A DNA stretch of 64,000 nucleotides from Rhizopus arrhizus (taxonomy: Eukaryota; Mucoromycota; Mucoromycetes; Mucorales; Rhizopodaceae), in NCBI GenBank assembly GCA_024220505.1, contig JAKZZE010000020.1, positions 620,001-684,000 of the forward strand. The letters are read 5' to 3'. The translations under genes were made by a program, and so were the position numbers. The notes under the pieces were generated by a model. That model saw only the letters and a program-made list of their open reading frames with translations, was not told the origin of the DNA and ran no database searches. This document shows, one piece after another, positions 19,528 through 31,059 of the stretch. Within the stretch, counting starts at the first letter, position 1, and each line of letters starts with the position of its first letter.

Positions 19528-22135
19528 ATGGCAACAACCGTACCACCACAACAAATTACAGCTGCTCAAAAATTAGCACAAGTGAATGAACAAACTTGGT
19601 TAACAATGGGTAAACAGTTATATGCGTTTTTTTTGTTTGATAAAAAAGATTTATTTATGCATTTGTTAAAAAGGTAATCTAGCGGAAATGATGACGGATT
19701 ATGAAAAAGCAATGAATTGTTATGAATCTGCTTTAAGACATAATCCTTATTCAGTAGTGGCCTTATCTCAGATCGCGTCACTATACAGAGGACGTGAACA
19801 ATTTGGAAGAGTAAATGAGGCTATAATATGCTTTATAAATGTACTAATTATTGTGCAGGCCGTAGAATATTTTAAACGAATTCTTGCTATTCAGGAAAAC
19901 AACGGTGAAACATGGGCTGCTTTAGGTCACTGTTATTTAATGATGGATAACTTACAAGAAGCTTACCAAGCTTATCAACAAGCACTTTATCACCTTTCCA
20001 ATCCCAAAGTACAGATGCAGTAATCTATTTATCTGAGAAAGCTAATGCTAAAAATAGGATCCTAAACTTTGGTATGGCATTGGTATCTTGTATGATCGTT
20101 ACGGCTCATTAGAACATGCAGAAGAAGCTTTTTCGGCTGTGATGAAAATGGACCCCAAATTTGAAAAGGCCAACGAAATTTACTTTAGATTGGGTATCAT
20201 CTATAAGCAGCAGCAAAAATATGATCTGTCACTCCAAGTAAGCCAAAAAAAAAAAAAAAAAAAAGAAAATCTCTTTTAAAAAATTACAAGTGCTTTAGAT
20301 ATATTCTTCATAATCCACCAAGACCTCTTACAGAATCTGACATTTGGTTTCAAACAGGACATGTTTATGAACAACAAAAAGAGGTAAAAGAGAAAAAGAT
20401 TCAGAATGAGGTTTCTAAACAATGTAAACAGTACGAACATGCAAAAGAAGCTTATGAGCGTGTTTTAGCCGAGAACCCTGATCATGCAAAAGTACTCCAA
20501 CAATTAGGTTGGCTGTATCATCAACAAAACACGTCATTCTGCAATCAAACATTAGCCATTCAATTCCTCACCCGGTCACTTAAATCAGACAGCAATGATG
20601 CTCAATCATGGTATTTATTAGGCCGCTGCTATATGGCCGAACAAAACTACAACAAGGCCTATGAAGCCTATCAACAAGCAGTCTATCGTGATGCACGTAA
20701 CCCTACATTTTGGTGCTCTATCGGTGTTCTTTATTACCAAATCAACCAATACCGTGATGCGTTGGATGCTTACAGTCGAGCGATCCGTTTGAATCCTTAC
20801 ATTAGTGAAGTCTGGTATGACTTGGGTACCTTGTACGAATCATGTAATAATCAAGTACAAGACGCATTGGATGCTTATCAACGTGCTGCCGAATTGGATC
20901 CAACTAATCCTCACATCAAACAAAGATTAGAATTATTAAGGAAATCTCAAAATGTTCAAGCTTCTTCCGTTCAATCGTAATTAGAAAAAAAAAAAAAAAA
21001 AAAAAAGAAAGTTTGAAACCTTAACGTCTTGTTTGTAGTACACCTGGTAATGCACCCGTTCCACAAGATGTCAGTAATCCCAGCCAATATCAAACAGGAC
21101 ACGGCACACAGCCATTAAACGGTGCTTCTTACAGCCAATCTGCTCCTAGTGGACCTCCTTCTAGTATGTCTGCCTATCATACTTCTAGTAATTCGGCTCC
21201 TTCTCAACGTCATGCTGCTGATGAAAGAGCAAGTGCTCCTCACTTACCCGTAATGAATGTAAGTCTATAATTTCATTTGTTTTTATTATTTCTTTGTATT
21301 TAATGATTTATAGCATTCAATTGGACCTCATGAAAGTGGACCTGTCAGAGATCTTCCTATGCCAAGTCATCCATCCCAACCACAACCTTCTACTCATCGT
21401 CGTTCTTCCGGTTACAGTCAATATGCTTCTCATGCACCACGTGAAGATGTCCGGATTGCCGATATTGGAGGCGGTCGTGCTCCGACGCCATCTGACCGAT
21501 CACAGATGAACCCTATCCTTCCCGAACACAATTCTTCTAATCTACCATCGATATCAACGCGTTATAACAAGGAAGAAACGCGCTCACCTGGCCGACCTTC
21601 CTCTCGTACTTCTCACTCACTACCCCCACCCCCACCCCCACCACCATCAACAGCCACTTCTTATGATCGTACTGAAGGTTATCGTTATGAACAACAACAA
21701 CAACAACCTGCCTCAAGGGCCATGGAAATGGATACAGCTGTGAGTACAGAAGTGATAAAACAGGAACCTAAATTAGGAGGAGAAGAACAACATTTTAGAG
21801 ATGAAAAAAAATTTAGACAAACCTCAGGAGTAGATGAAGATTACGATGAGAGTGCAGCTGATGCACTTTTAAGTATTGGAAACCCTCAATTGGGTCAAAA
21901 GAGACCACTAGAACATGATCATGAAGAGAGCAAGAGACCCAGAGGAGATGAAGAAGTGAAGGAAGAAGAAAAAAAAGAGGAATCGAAAGAAGATGAACCA
22001 GAGGAAGGCGAAGTAGAAGAAGAAGTGAAAAAGGAAGAAGAATCCAAAAAGGAAAATATGGCTGATACTCCTGCTACAAGTAATACACAGAGTAAAGAAG
22101 AAAGTTTGGCAAATGAAACTGCAGGATCAGCATAA
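19528..22135 (+). CDS. CYC8: Cyc8/Ssn6-type TPR corepressor
   Basis: Exons 19528-19609, 19674-19810, 19859-20008, 20058-20237, 20291-20383, 20432-20976, 21039-21258 and 21314-22135 give 742 residues. About ten TPR repeats fill residues 25-395 (for example 'GNLAEMMTDYEKAMNCYESAL', 'WAALGHCYLMMDNLQEAYQ', 'YRDALDAYSRAIRLNPY'). A Pro/Gln/Ser-rich region follows, then an acidic Glu/Lys tail. Repeat order and the sequence 'LGHCYLMMDNLQEAY' match yeast Cyc8 and its homologues. With Tup1 it forms a general corepressor recruited by DNA-binding repressors in glucose and stress responses. The acidic tail carries a basic patch, 'RPLEHDHEESKRPRG', possibly a nuclear localisation signal. Every intron is 48-64 bp; the first exon is short. 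Confidence 0.93.
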
Positions 22136-22197
22136 GAAGAAGAAGAAAAAAAAAGGAATATTTTATATATAAAGAAAATACAAATGACTCTTTTATT

Positions 22198-23084
22198 TTA
22201 TGATTGAACATGTCTTTGCTGTAAACCATCTGTGTGTAAATTAAGAGAGCTTCCAGTAGGTGTACCAGCAACGATACCTTGATAGTCCAAACGATAAATT
22301 TTAGGAGGAAGTCCTTTACCAAATTTACGATTGATATGATTAGAACATAACAATCCAGAGAACAAGACAAATAAATGTAAGGGTATCATTGAGAAGGCAA
22401 CGATCCAAGTGATTGTCAGTGCTTCCTTTGTGAATGTCTGATACTTGAATTTACAGCCAGGTAATAAGGTACGAGGGAAACATTTATTGGATCTTTCGTG
22501 GTAATCTGAAAATGACTTGTAACCACAACAGTGAAGCTATGTTCATATGAGTCACTGTTGTATGATTCATAATCAAAGGGGACTTACATTCGCTTGAATA
22601 CGTGCTCTACCATCCGAATCCAGTTTATAATGCCACTGATAAGATAATTTTCCTTCAAGATTCCACTTGTTTTTACGATATGCTGTATAACCAATAGCAG
22701 CAATGATACCAAAACACGGCCAAAGCAACAAATTATAAAATGTTAAAATGGCTCTATTATTTAACATGATGCCAGTGTAACCAACAAGGGATGTAAATAA
22801 GCAAATGACACCTGTAGCAAGGACCACTAAATAATACATGATGATTATCATACACACAATCTCTCTCTCTCTCTCTCTCTCCTTACAATCCAGAATAGTT
22901 TTTTCTCCAACAAGGACAACATCTGCACGCAAATAGACTGTATATAAAAAGGGAGAGTTAATCAAAAAAATAATCTTGATCTCTCTCTCTCTCTCTTGAT
23001 GCTACTGCTCCTTACATTTGAAATGAGTTAAAAGAGCTAATAATAATGTTCCAAGACCATAGCAGAATAACTAGTTGATATTTT

Positions 23085-23116
<32 letters not shown>

Positions 23117-23425
23117 CTTTAAAATAGTTACCAACGTATTTGATAAGAGTAACCACCATTTATGCTTTGACCATCTCTGTTTCTTTTTAACTGAAGGATC
23201 AGGAAATTGTCTTTTTACGATATGAAGACTAGTTGTATCAATTGAACTTCGAGATCCTAAAGATTGTCTAGACTCTGATTTCATCCAAGGCAAAACAGGT
23301 TCTTGCAAGTTATTGTCAACTGCAGATTCATATGGCTTTGGATATGGCCTCATGTCTTGTAAACTAACAGATGAACTCGGATGGCTGGGTTGTGAGACAT
23401 AAGGATGTTCTTTCAGTGAATTCAT
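22198..23425 (-). CDS. Tetraspanin, fungal Tsp2 type
   Basis: Exons 23425-23132, 23070-23016, 22937-22887, 22826-22588 and 22536-22198 give 325 residues. A cytosolic N-terminus of about 85 residues, rich in Ser and Pro, carries 'LPWMKSES'. Four hydrophobic segments follow. The large loop holds the tetraspanin CCG motif ('LHCCGYKSF') with further Cys residues. The last segment is followed by 'LLCSNHINRKFGKGLPPKIYRL', a signature of the fungal Tsp2 group. Tetraspanins organise membrane microdomains. The stop lies 62 bp from the stop of the convergent Cyc8-like gene. Introns 1-3 contain long T/CT tracts (on the plus strand at 22861-22881, about 22981-22995 and 23087-23116). Confidence 0.9.
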
Positions 23426-24084
23426 TTGATAAAGAAAAAAAGAAAAAGAAGGGTATTAAAAATAGATTCCTTCTAAACAATCAGTGGATGATAGGAGGAA
23501 GGATGAAAAGTAAAAAAAAAAAAGGGGAGAGGGCCAAAAAGGGGGGGGGTATTGAATGATATCTTGTTTATTTTGCTCGTGAATGAATCTAGTCTTGATG
23601 ATTGGATGTTTATTATGAAAGTGTATCTTATACTTTATGACAACAAGGATCTTCTTTATCGATCTTATGATTGTCCTGGCCCCCCTTTCTCTCTTTTTAT
23701 TCTTCTTTGTTTCTATAAACACTTGTTTTCATCTCATTCAATTGAACTAAATAAAAATAGATTGAAATTCAGACCATCCTCTTTCATTCAGTTTACAATA
23801 AGTCTGTTTACTCTATCTTTCAAGCCCTAGAAGTGGAAGATCATGAAGAACCCTAAAAGGGAAAGCGGGTATTCAAAAAGTCTTTTTTTAAATCACAGAA
23901 AGATGACATGAAAGCAGTAGTGTGAAAAGTGGGTAAGTTCATAAAACTACCAATCACAGACAATCCTTGTGTGCCTGGTGTACATGTTGAGTACACTCTT
24001 TGGCTGATGAATAAAGCTGCATACCTGCTTGTTTACAAGTAATGTCACTGAATGAACTTGTCTTTAGAATACCATGTTTATATG
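23426..24084. other. Intergenic region between tetraspanin and EI24-like genes
   Basis: This 660-bp region contains the tetraspanin promoter and the 3' flank of the EI24-like gene. Short A- and G-rich runs occur near 23510-23550. I see no gene. Confidence 0.4.
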
Positions 24085-24513
24085 CTAATATTTTATTTCA
24101 ACAAGTGCCTCCGTTGAAATAGATGCATTCTGTCGATTCATGATTTCTTTTTCATTTTTTTCATATTTATCTCCAACATACAATGCTGCACCCACCACAT
24201 TTGTCCACATAAATAACAAGTTGAATAAAGGAATCAATTCTAACGCTACTGCTACTGTTCCAAATTGGCAATAAGCTTGTCGATGCTTCCAAGCAATACT
24301 TTTTGATTGGCTTACACTAAGTCCTCTAAATTCCAAATCATAGTGAATATGATGACCCCAACTGAAAGATATAATTAGTCACTTGTTTTCATATTTACTA
24401 GTTTACCATGCAACCCAGCCATTGATATAACAAGATATAAATGTGCCTATAACGGGTATCAAATGTAGTGGAGCCGTAATCATTAATATCAAAATCTATT
24501 TTGAACCTGTATT

Positions 24514-24578
<65 letters not shown>

Positions 24579-25071
24579 CCTCTTTGTACCTGAGCCAAAA
24601 TAAGTAACCAAATCATAACTAAGCCCGAAGATAGACCACGACAGCACAATAAAAGGTTGGAAACTTCAGTTCGTGTTGCAAACATTCTGTCAAGTCCTCT
24701 GGCTCTTAAAGTTGCGTCAAATAAGGCATCTTGAAAGATGGGTAAGATGATGGCAAAGAAAATGAGATCCATCAATGCTGATTCAAGTAAAACGAATATC
24801 ACAGACACTATCCATGCAAGCCAAGCGGGACAGTGAGCATAAATAAGAGCATGCGCTTGGAGTGGTAAAAGGTATACAAAGGATAAAATGAGTGAGACAA
24901 GTCCAAAGATGAGTGTTAATAAAAAAGGACAAAGTGTCTTTAACCACAGCTACTAGTAAAAGAAAATATATACAAGAGATCCTATAACTTTTATCTTTTT
25001 TTTTTTCTTACTTGAGGATGAGCAATAAAGAACACAATACCAGCGATAGGATAAGATGATGGTGGAGCCAT
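24085..25071 (-). CDS. EI24/Rrt8-Lds-like multi-pass membrane protein
   Basis: Exons 25071-25012, 24949-24590, 24495-24407 and 24361-24085 give 261 residues. The N-terminus 'MAPPSSYPIAGI' leads into several long hydrophobic segments. The C-terminal half has 'ITAPLHLIPVIGTF', 'EFRGLSVSQS', and 'LELIPLFNLLFMWTNVVGAAL', as in fungal EI24-domain proteins related to yeast Rrt8/Lds1/Lds2, which associate with lipid droplets and spore-wall assembly. Intron 2 (24496-24589) consists mostly of 62 A on the coding strand, next to the donor. Family membership is from sequence pattern; the role in this fungus is unknown. Confidence 0.75.
24517..24578. repeat. Poly-T tract (62 bp) inside an intron
   Basis: Uninterrupted T on the plus strand, A on the coding strand of the EI24-like gene, making up two thirds of its second intron. 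Confidence 0.95.
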
Positions 25072-25993
25072 TGAAAAAGAAAAAAGAAAGGGAAAAAAAA
25101 GAAGCAATGATACTCATAAGGAGATGCTTGAAGTCCTTCTTATTTTGGAATACAATAAATTCATTTTAAGCCAATCATTTACTTTCTGAAGCATAAATCG
25201 TTTTTTTTTTTTTTTCTTTCTTCCTATTATGTATGCGTATTTATAGATTTCAAAATGGATTGACATGCTCTATTTCTTGAACTGATATATTCCAGTGTGC
25301 GTTATAAGTTTCATCCTCACTTTAAATCTATACAGCCATCACTTATAGTCACTGACACATTATCCAGTAATAAATAGAAACTCATTGATTCATTCTTGCT
25401 TTAAAAGAACAAAGACCACAAAAAACTTAAAAAGAAAGCCTGAATTCAACAGGTCAATCAAATCATTATCAATACGTCATTACTCAGCAAAGATACTTGA
25501 TCAAGAAACTTTTTTTTTTTTTTCTTTGTAAAACAGCATGTCTAGCAAACAATGGGTGTGAAATAAGATATAGTCTAAATACACTGATTTGCAATAAAAC
25601 CTATTAGAGTTGTTTATTTCTTGCCTTTGATCTTGTATTGTTAAAATCAAGATTTATTCAGTGTCTATACGCGTTTATCTGCATGGCTATTCTATTCCAA
25701 GGCATTAAAAAGATGACATAGTTTACGTCACACAACTCATTCAACAATAATTTTTTATGCATTTACAAAGTGTTGTAGAAAAAAAAAAAAAGCTATATCC
25801 TTGTTGAGTTCAAACAAATGAAACTATTTTAGTCCTTTTCCGCATAGCAGTTTTATGACATGGGGCAAAAAAAAAGGAAAAAGACAAACAGAAAAAAAGT
25901 GGGGTTTAATGAATGGAAAATAGCAGTCATTTTTTTGTTTATAAGCAAATAAAAATAAAATAAACCCTTTTTCTTCTTTATTTTACATAAACT
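25072..25993. other. Divergent promoter region, EI24-like gene / PKA gene
   Basis: About 920 bp between oppositely oriented genes. It holds T runs (25201-25215, 25510-25523), an A run near 25780, and TTACGTCA at 25723-25730. No gene is supported; a minus-strand frame at 25853-26038 is the reverse of the PKA start region. Confidence 0.4.
25723..25730. promoter_or_regulatory. CRE-like site upstream of the PKA gene
   Basis: TTACGTCA lies 264 bp before the PKA start codon and continues CACA like the perfect palindrome upstream of the Cyc8-like gene. This is a motif match only. Confidence 0.3.
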
Positions 25994-27474
25994 ATGTCTT
26001 TTCTTAATAAAATTATCGATAAAGCAAAATATCATCAAAATACGAGTAATAGAGGTGAAGATGAAAGAGCCTCATTAGGAATGTATACGCCTCATTCTTC
26101 TACTTCTTCTTACCCACAACAACAACAACAACAACAAGCTTTACCAAAATTACAAGAAGAAAATGATCATACAGCAGGATATGTCACACCAAGACAATCT
26201 CAAGATTCACATCAACGAACGGATATGGATAGTATGCCTGGTAAGAACAGATTATAAAAAAAAAATATATATTAGAAAATAATAAACTCACAACGGACTA
26301 TAGAAAATAGTAAAGAAAAAAAAAAACTTACGTTTTGTTTTATTTGTTGTATAAATAACTTTTTGCTTTAAATAGATAATAATAACAATAACAATAACAG
26401 GGATGCATTGAAGTCCAGATATCAACAATATGATACAACCATCATGGATCAGCGTAGAAACAGACCTAAATTAAAATTGGATGATTTCAGCTTACTAAGA
26501 ACATTGGGTACAGGCTCATTTGGTCGAGTTCATCTGTCTCAATCAAGACACAACGGAAGATATTATGCAATTAAAGTATTAAAAAAGACAGAGGTTGTGA
26601 GATTAAAACAAGTAGAGCACACCAATAATGAAAAGCATATATTGGAATCGGTTGCCAATCCATTCTTGGTCAATCTCTGGGGTACATTTCAAGACGATGC
26701 TAATCTTTATATGGTGATGGATTATGTTCCTGGCGGTGAACTCTTTAGTGTCCTCCGCAAGAGTAAACGGTTTCCAGATCACGTAGCGAAATTTTATGCA
26801 GCAGAAGTAGCCTTGGCGATTGAATATCTTCACAATAAAAGCGTCATCTACAGAGATCTAAAACCAGAGAATTTATTATTGGATGTCAATGGACATATAA
26901 AGATTACAGATTTTGGATTTGCAAAGTATGTGCCAGATATCACATGGACTTTATGTGGCACACCAGATTACTTGGGTAACTCACACTACAAAAACGACAA
27001 GCACTTTTTTTTTATTCATTTTATACAATAGCACCAGAAGTGATTCAATCAAAAGGGTACGGTAAAGCAGTTGACTGGTGGAGCTTGGGTGTCTTGATAT
27101 TTGAAATGTTGGCAGGCTATCCACCTTTTTATGATGATGACCATCTTAAATTATATGAAAAAATATTGCAAGGCAAAATTCGTTGGCCGTCTTATTTTGA
27201 TCCAAATGCCAAAGATCTACTCAAACGTCTACTCACTCCAGATTTATCCCGTCGTTATGGTAATCTCAAAAATGGTGCTGATGACATCAAACGTCATCCT
27301 TGGTTTCAAGGCGTTGATTTCGATAAAGTGGCTAATCGTCAAATCAGGGCACCTTATATTCCTCAAATAAGAGGAGATGGTGATGCAAGTCATTTTGATA
27401 AATATCCAGAAACAAATGAACAATATGGATTACCATGTCAAGATATCCACAGAGATAAGTTTCCTGATTTTTAA
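25994..27474 (+). CDS. cAMP-dependent protein kinase catalytic subunit
   Basis: Exons 25994-26240, 26376-26975 and 27032-27474 give 429 residues. A Gln/Ser/Asn-rich N-terminus of about 115 residues precedes the kinase domain: glycine loop 'GTGSFGRV', 'YAIKVLKK' with the ATP-anchoring Lys, '[10 protein letters not shown]' catalytic loop, 'DFGFAK', activation segment '[14 protein letters not shown]' with the phosphorylated Thr, and 'RRYGNLKNG'. The C-terminal tail ends 'FPDF', the hydrophobic motif of PKA catalytic subunits. It transfers phosphate to Arg-rich sites when regulatory subunits bind cAMP; in Mucorales this pathway affects growth and dimorphism. The long glutamine run early in exon 1 is typical of fungal paralogues. 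Which of several paralogues this is cannot be told. Confidence 0.93.
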
Positions 27475-27901
27475 CCCTCTCTTTTGTTGTATAAAAAACT
27501 TTGTGTGAAATAAAAGAAATCTTTGTGTGTATATTTGTACGATATATTCAATAGCAACCTCCACTTTCCAATGCTCAACATTCTAGATTTTCTTTTTACA
27601 AACAGGGGAGTTTTTCTTTTCAATAAAACAAATCCTGTTCATCTCGACTCTAAAAAAAAAGAAAAGAATTGCTTAATGTGAATATCTCTAATGCCCACCC
27701 GTCTATATCTCCTTGAAGGAATCCTAATATTCACATCCAGTATAAATCTCATAAAGTTGATTCTTTTTTGTGTTGTGATACATCCTTTTCTTCATATAAA
27801 AGTTGAATATCGTATAAATGCTGCTAAAAAAAAAAGGAATATTCTTTATTGATGAATAAAGTTGTCCACTTTTTTTAATGTGTCGATACATCCAAGATCA
27901 T
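27475..27901. other. 3' intergenic region, PKA / RPS2 (convergent)
   Basis: These 427 bp between two stop codons contain 3' untranslated sequence of both genes and no other feature that I can support. Confidence 0.4.
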
Positions 27902-28729
27902 TTACTTTCTTTGCTTTTGAGCAAGGAAATCAGAGAATTCTTGGTAAGGACCCTTGACAAATTCAGATTCTTCCCAAAGATCAGGAGTCAAGAAACCATA
28001 AGTGTTACCAATGGCAGCAAAGGTAGCCTTGATAAAGTTACCGAGGGTACGGGTAGAACCACGAGAGGAGGTATAACAGTCGGAAATACCAGCCAATTGA
28101 AGGACACGCTTAGCGGTAGGAGAAGCGACGATACCAGTACCTCTGGGAGCAGGAACCAAACGAGACATGACGGAACCACAGCGACCAGAGACCTTACAGG
28201 GTACAGTGTGAGGCTCACCAAGGTTAGAACCCCAGTAACCACGACGAACGGGGATGATGGCAAGCTTGGCAAGGATGATACCACCACGAATGGCAGTAGC
28301 GACTTCCTTGGCACACTTGACACCCAAACCAACATGACCATTTTCATCACCAATGACAACAAAGGCCTTGAAACGGGTACGTTGACCAGCAGTAGTTTGC
28401 TTCTGGACAGGCATGATCTTCATGACTTGATCAGTGAGCTTGGGAAGGAAGTAATCGACAATTTGATATTCCTTGATGGGAAGAGAGAAAAGGTAGATTT
28501 CTTCAATTGACTTGATCTTGTTAGCCTTGACGAGACGACCGAGTTTGGTGACAGGAACCCACTCGTTCTTTTCTTCACCACGACGTCCGCGGCCAGCACG
28601 ACCACCACGTCCACGTCCACGTCCAAAACCACCACGTCCTACTCAAATTATTAAGCATTTCACATCTACGCTCCACTGACATTCAATGCTCTTACCACGA
28701 GAAGCACCGGCCGTTGCAGAATCAGCCAT
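27902..28729 (-). CDS. RPS2: 40S ribosomal protein uS5 (S2)
   Basis: Exons 28729-28696 and 28638-27902 give 256 residues, close to yeast Rps2 (about 254). After '[12 protein letters not shown]' comes an RGG-rich stretch ('GRGRGRGG'). Then follow '[13 protein letters not shown]', 'EYQIVDYF', the S5 signature around '[20 protein letters not shown]', and '[12 protein letters not shown]'. It sits at the small-subunit mRNA entry and affects decoding fidelity. The single coding intron (57 bp) splits codon 12. A likely 5' UTR intron lies upstream (28731-28789). Identity is secure. Confidence 0.95.
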
Positions 28730-28947
28730 ACTATAATAATAATCCATCCATTGATATACAGCAACAATATGTAACTTTAGGTCACTTACTTTAATAAAAT
28801 TAATGAAGAAAGGATCTGTGTCTCTTGCCATTCCTTGGATTTGTTTTAATCCATCCTGTACACACACAGTATACACACACACAATAGAATTGACTCGGAC
28901 AATGTCGGGAAATTAATTTTATTTAATTGAATTAGAAATGGACCAAA
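28730..28947 (-). promoter_or_regulatory. RPS2 leader with probable 5' UTR intron and overlapping upstream frame
   Basis: Immediately before the RPS2 ATG lies an acceptor (TTATTATAG). A GTAAGT donor lies 59 bp upstream, giving a probable leader intron 28731-28789. The presumed leader exon holds an upstream ATG at about 28831. If the intron is spliced, this short frame runs past the RPS2 ATG in another frame and ends at once. If it is retained, the frame joins RPS2 without a stop. Transcript data are needed to confirm the leader. Confidence 0.4.
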
Positions 28948-30542
28948 TCAACGGATGATGTCCAATATGCCACTGTCAACAAACATAGTTGGTTCATTCA
29001 TGTAACAAGCAAGGTCTTCAGGACAAGGAACTTTGCTATAGAATGATTAGCTTGATAGATAAGGTCTTTTCTTGAGACCTACGCATTAGTCAAGATACCA
29101 TTCTTTTGTTTAATCGAGAATCCTGGGCATAAAATAGCGGCCCTTACAAGCGTAGGGAGCAGGTCTCTTTCAAAGGGACTAAAGCCTTTTTCTATATGAT
29201 TGCGTAAAGTATCTGTTTTATTTCTTAGTAAATGACTTACGGGTATGATACGTTACCTGTTCCAAGCTTATAACATTCATAGATTAAATCCCTTTGAATT
29301 GTTGTTACTGTTCTGGGTTGCTTCCAAGGGATATTCATCACAATCGATATCAAGTATTCAAAAGGCCTTTCAGCGCACTTTCGATTATAGTAAATCTATT
29401 GAACAATAAGCATAGTGTACACGTTTTCATTAGAATATAGCGGATGGACCTTGTAGTTTCTACAGATATTCAAAAGGCTCTGTAAACTCTTTTGGTTTAT
29501 AAAATAAGCTATTTCATGATTCATTGAAGCATGAGCCAAACCATGAATAAAAGTACCAGGCCATTCAGTAAAGAGATGCTTTGATATCTCATCATAGGAG
29601 CTCACAGTGAACCGAAGACGACGACCTTGCACAGGCATTAGTTTAGCAAGTTCGGGCAATACAGATTGTAGACATTGGCCTTGAACTAGTCTACATTCAA
29701 TAAAAGCAACACCTAATGTCTTTCCGGATTTAACATCCATGATAATCTATTCAGGATGAGATCATTATCTTTATACATACTCGATCCTATATCCTTACGT
29801 GAACACTTTGGGGCAGTTCGGTCACTGAAGGGATTCGGACAGATTGATTTTGAGAAATGATTCGCTTGATGTCAGCAGCAGAGATACTCCAAGGAATCTA
29901 TACAAAGAAGCATTATAAGCTACAATGTTGCTACTATAGTTTACATTGATTGCTTTAATGACTTGATAGCCTCTATCGATCGACACGGATGCAAAATCAT
30001 CCATAAAGACAGTACTTGAGGACATGAATGATAATGAGTCGGTCAGGTATCGAACTGGATGCTCCCCTTGATTATGCATTGTACTAGAAGAAGCAGAGCT
30101 ACAACTTACGGGTCTTTCCGCTACATTACTATTAGGAACAAGTAAAGGCGTTGACCAATTGTCATTTCTTTTTGAATCAAAGAAATTTTGAAGAGGGACT
30201 GTGTGGCTTCTGCTTCTAATTGGAAGTCTTGCTGCATCCAGAAAATGGCCTGTAGGTAAGGAAGGAAGGTGTCTACTTTGATCAGGTTCATGAGAGGAAG
30301 AGTTGTCTATTATGCAGTTTTTAAAAAATGACAACAGCAAAAAAAAGGGGATTTCTTACCAAAGACGTTATTGTATGAATATTGATCCCACATGGCAAGT
30401 AAAGGCGAATCATAGCTAGGAGAAGGAGCGGACCAAATCTCTCTAACAGAGTTTTCTTCTCTTGTCTCACTTCCTTTTTATACATGTAAGTCTTCTTTAC
30501 TCATAGGCATTTGTATTTACCTTCTGCCCATTGATTACTCAT
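28948..30542 (-). CDS. RRM-domain RNA-binding protein
   Basis: Exons 30542-30521, 30473-30360, 30306-29945, 29897-29799, 29746-29450, 29395-29257, 29212-29083 and 29035-28948 give 416 residues. The first 155 residues are Ser/Pro-rich and disordered. At about 160-240 lies an RRM-like fold: 'YQVIKAINIPWSI..ADIKRII' as RNP2-like strand and helix, then 'KSGKTLGVAFIECRL' as the RNP1 strand. A second part, 'FTEWPGTFIHGL..' to 'RPFEYLISIVMNIPWKQPRTV', recalls the C-terminal region of fungal meiosis-related RRM proteins. I cannot name the protein. One donor is GTCCAT (intron 29396-29449), unusual but required by the frame. The start is the first in-frame ATG; an extra 5' exon is possible, since the frame is open further upstream to a stop. 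Confidence 0.75.
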
Positions 30543-31006
30543 GCTACTGGTGTTATTACCTCGTCGTACCCAACAGGGCTTTTGGTTTCCATGATACCGG
30601 TCATTATTTTCTTTTTGTACTCATCATCAATACACATCCTCTCCTTTTCCTCCTCTCTCTCTCACTCTCCTTTATTTGCTTACCTCTTTTAAATCTATTC
30701 AAGTTGTTCATGTTTTTAAAGAAGAAAAAAAGAAGACGACAACAAATATGAATGTGATGATTTTTATAGACTGTGGCTTGAGTACAAAAAATAACCATGT
30801 AAACTGTTGCCATCTTTCTACATTTATATACTTGTAGACACTATAAGCTCTAAATATTACTGAGTTTATATTTTCTTGCATTCAGGAACAAAGAATTATG
30901 TACATAAACAATTAGTCCTTTAACTTAAAAGTTTTAATTAAGAGATTTCAATATCATTCACTTGCTTATTCATCAATAACCATTTAAACTCTCTCTCTCT
31001 CTCTCT

Positions 31007-31048
<42 letters not shown>

Positions 31049-31059
31049 CCGCAAATACA
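30543..31059. other. Divergent promoter region (RRM gene / DUF202 gene)
   Basis: About 520 bp between oppositely oriented genes; no gene. The last 70 bp before the plus-strand start codon are the pyrimidine tract described separately. Confidence 0.4.
30989..31048. repeat. (CT)11 followed by T~39, 11 bp before a start codon
   Basis: A pure CT run passes into a T run and ends only 11 bp before the ATG at 31060, so it probably lies in the leader or core promoter of the DUF202 gene. It is similar in build to the tract at 18061-18135. Confidence 0.9.

Noticed and set aside
27878..28510. 210-codon plus-strand frame opposite RPS2
   Set aside because: Same effect of biased codons; RPS2 on the minus strand is certain.
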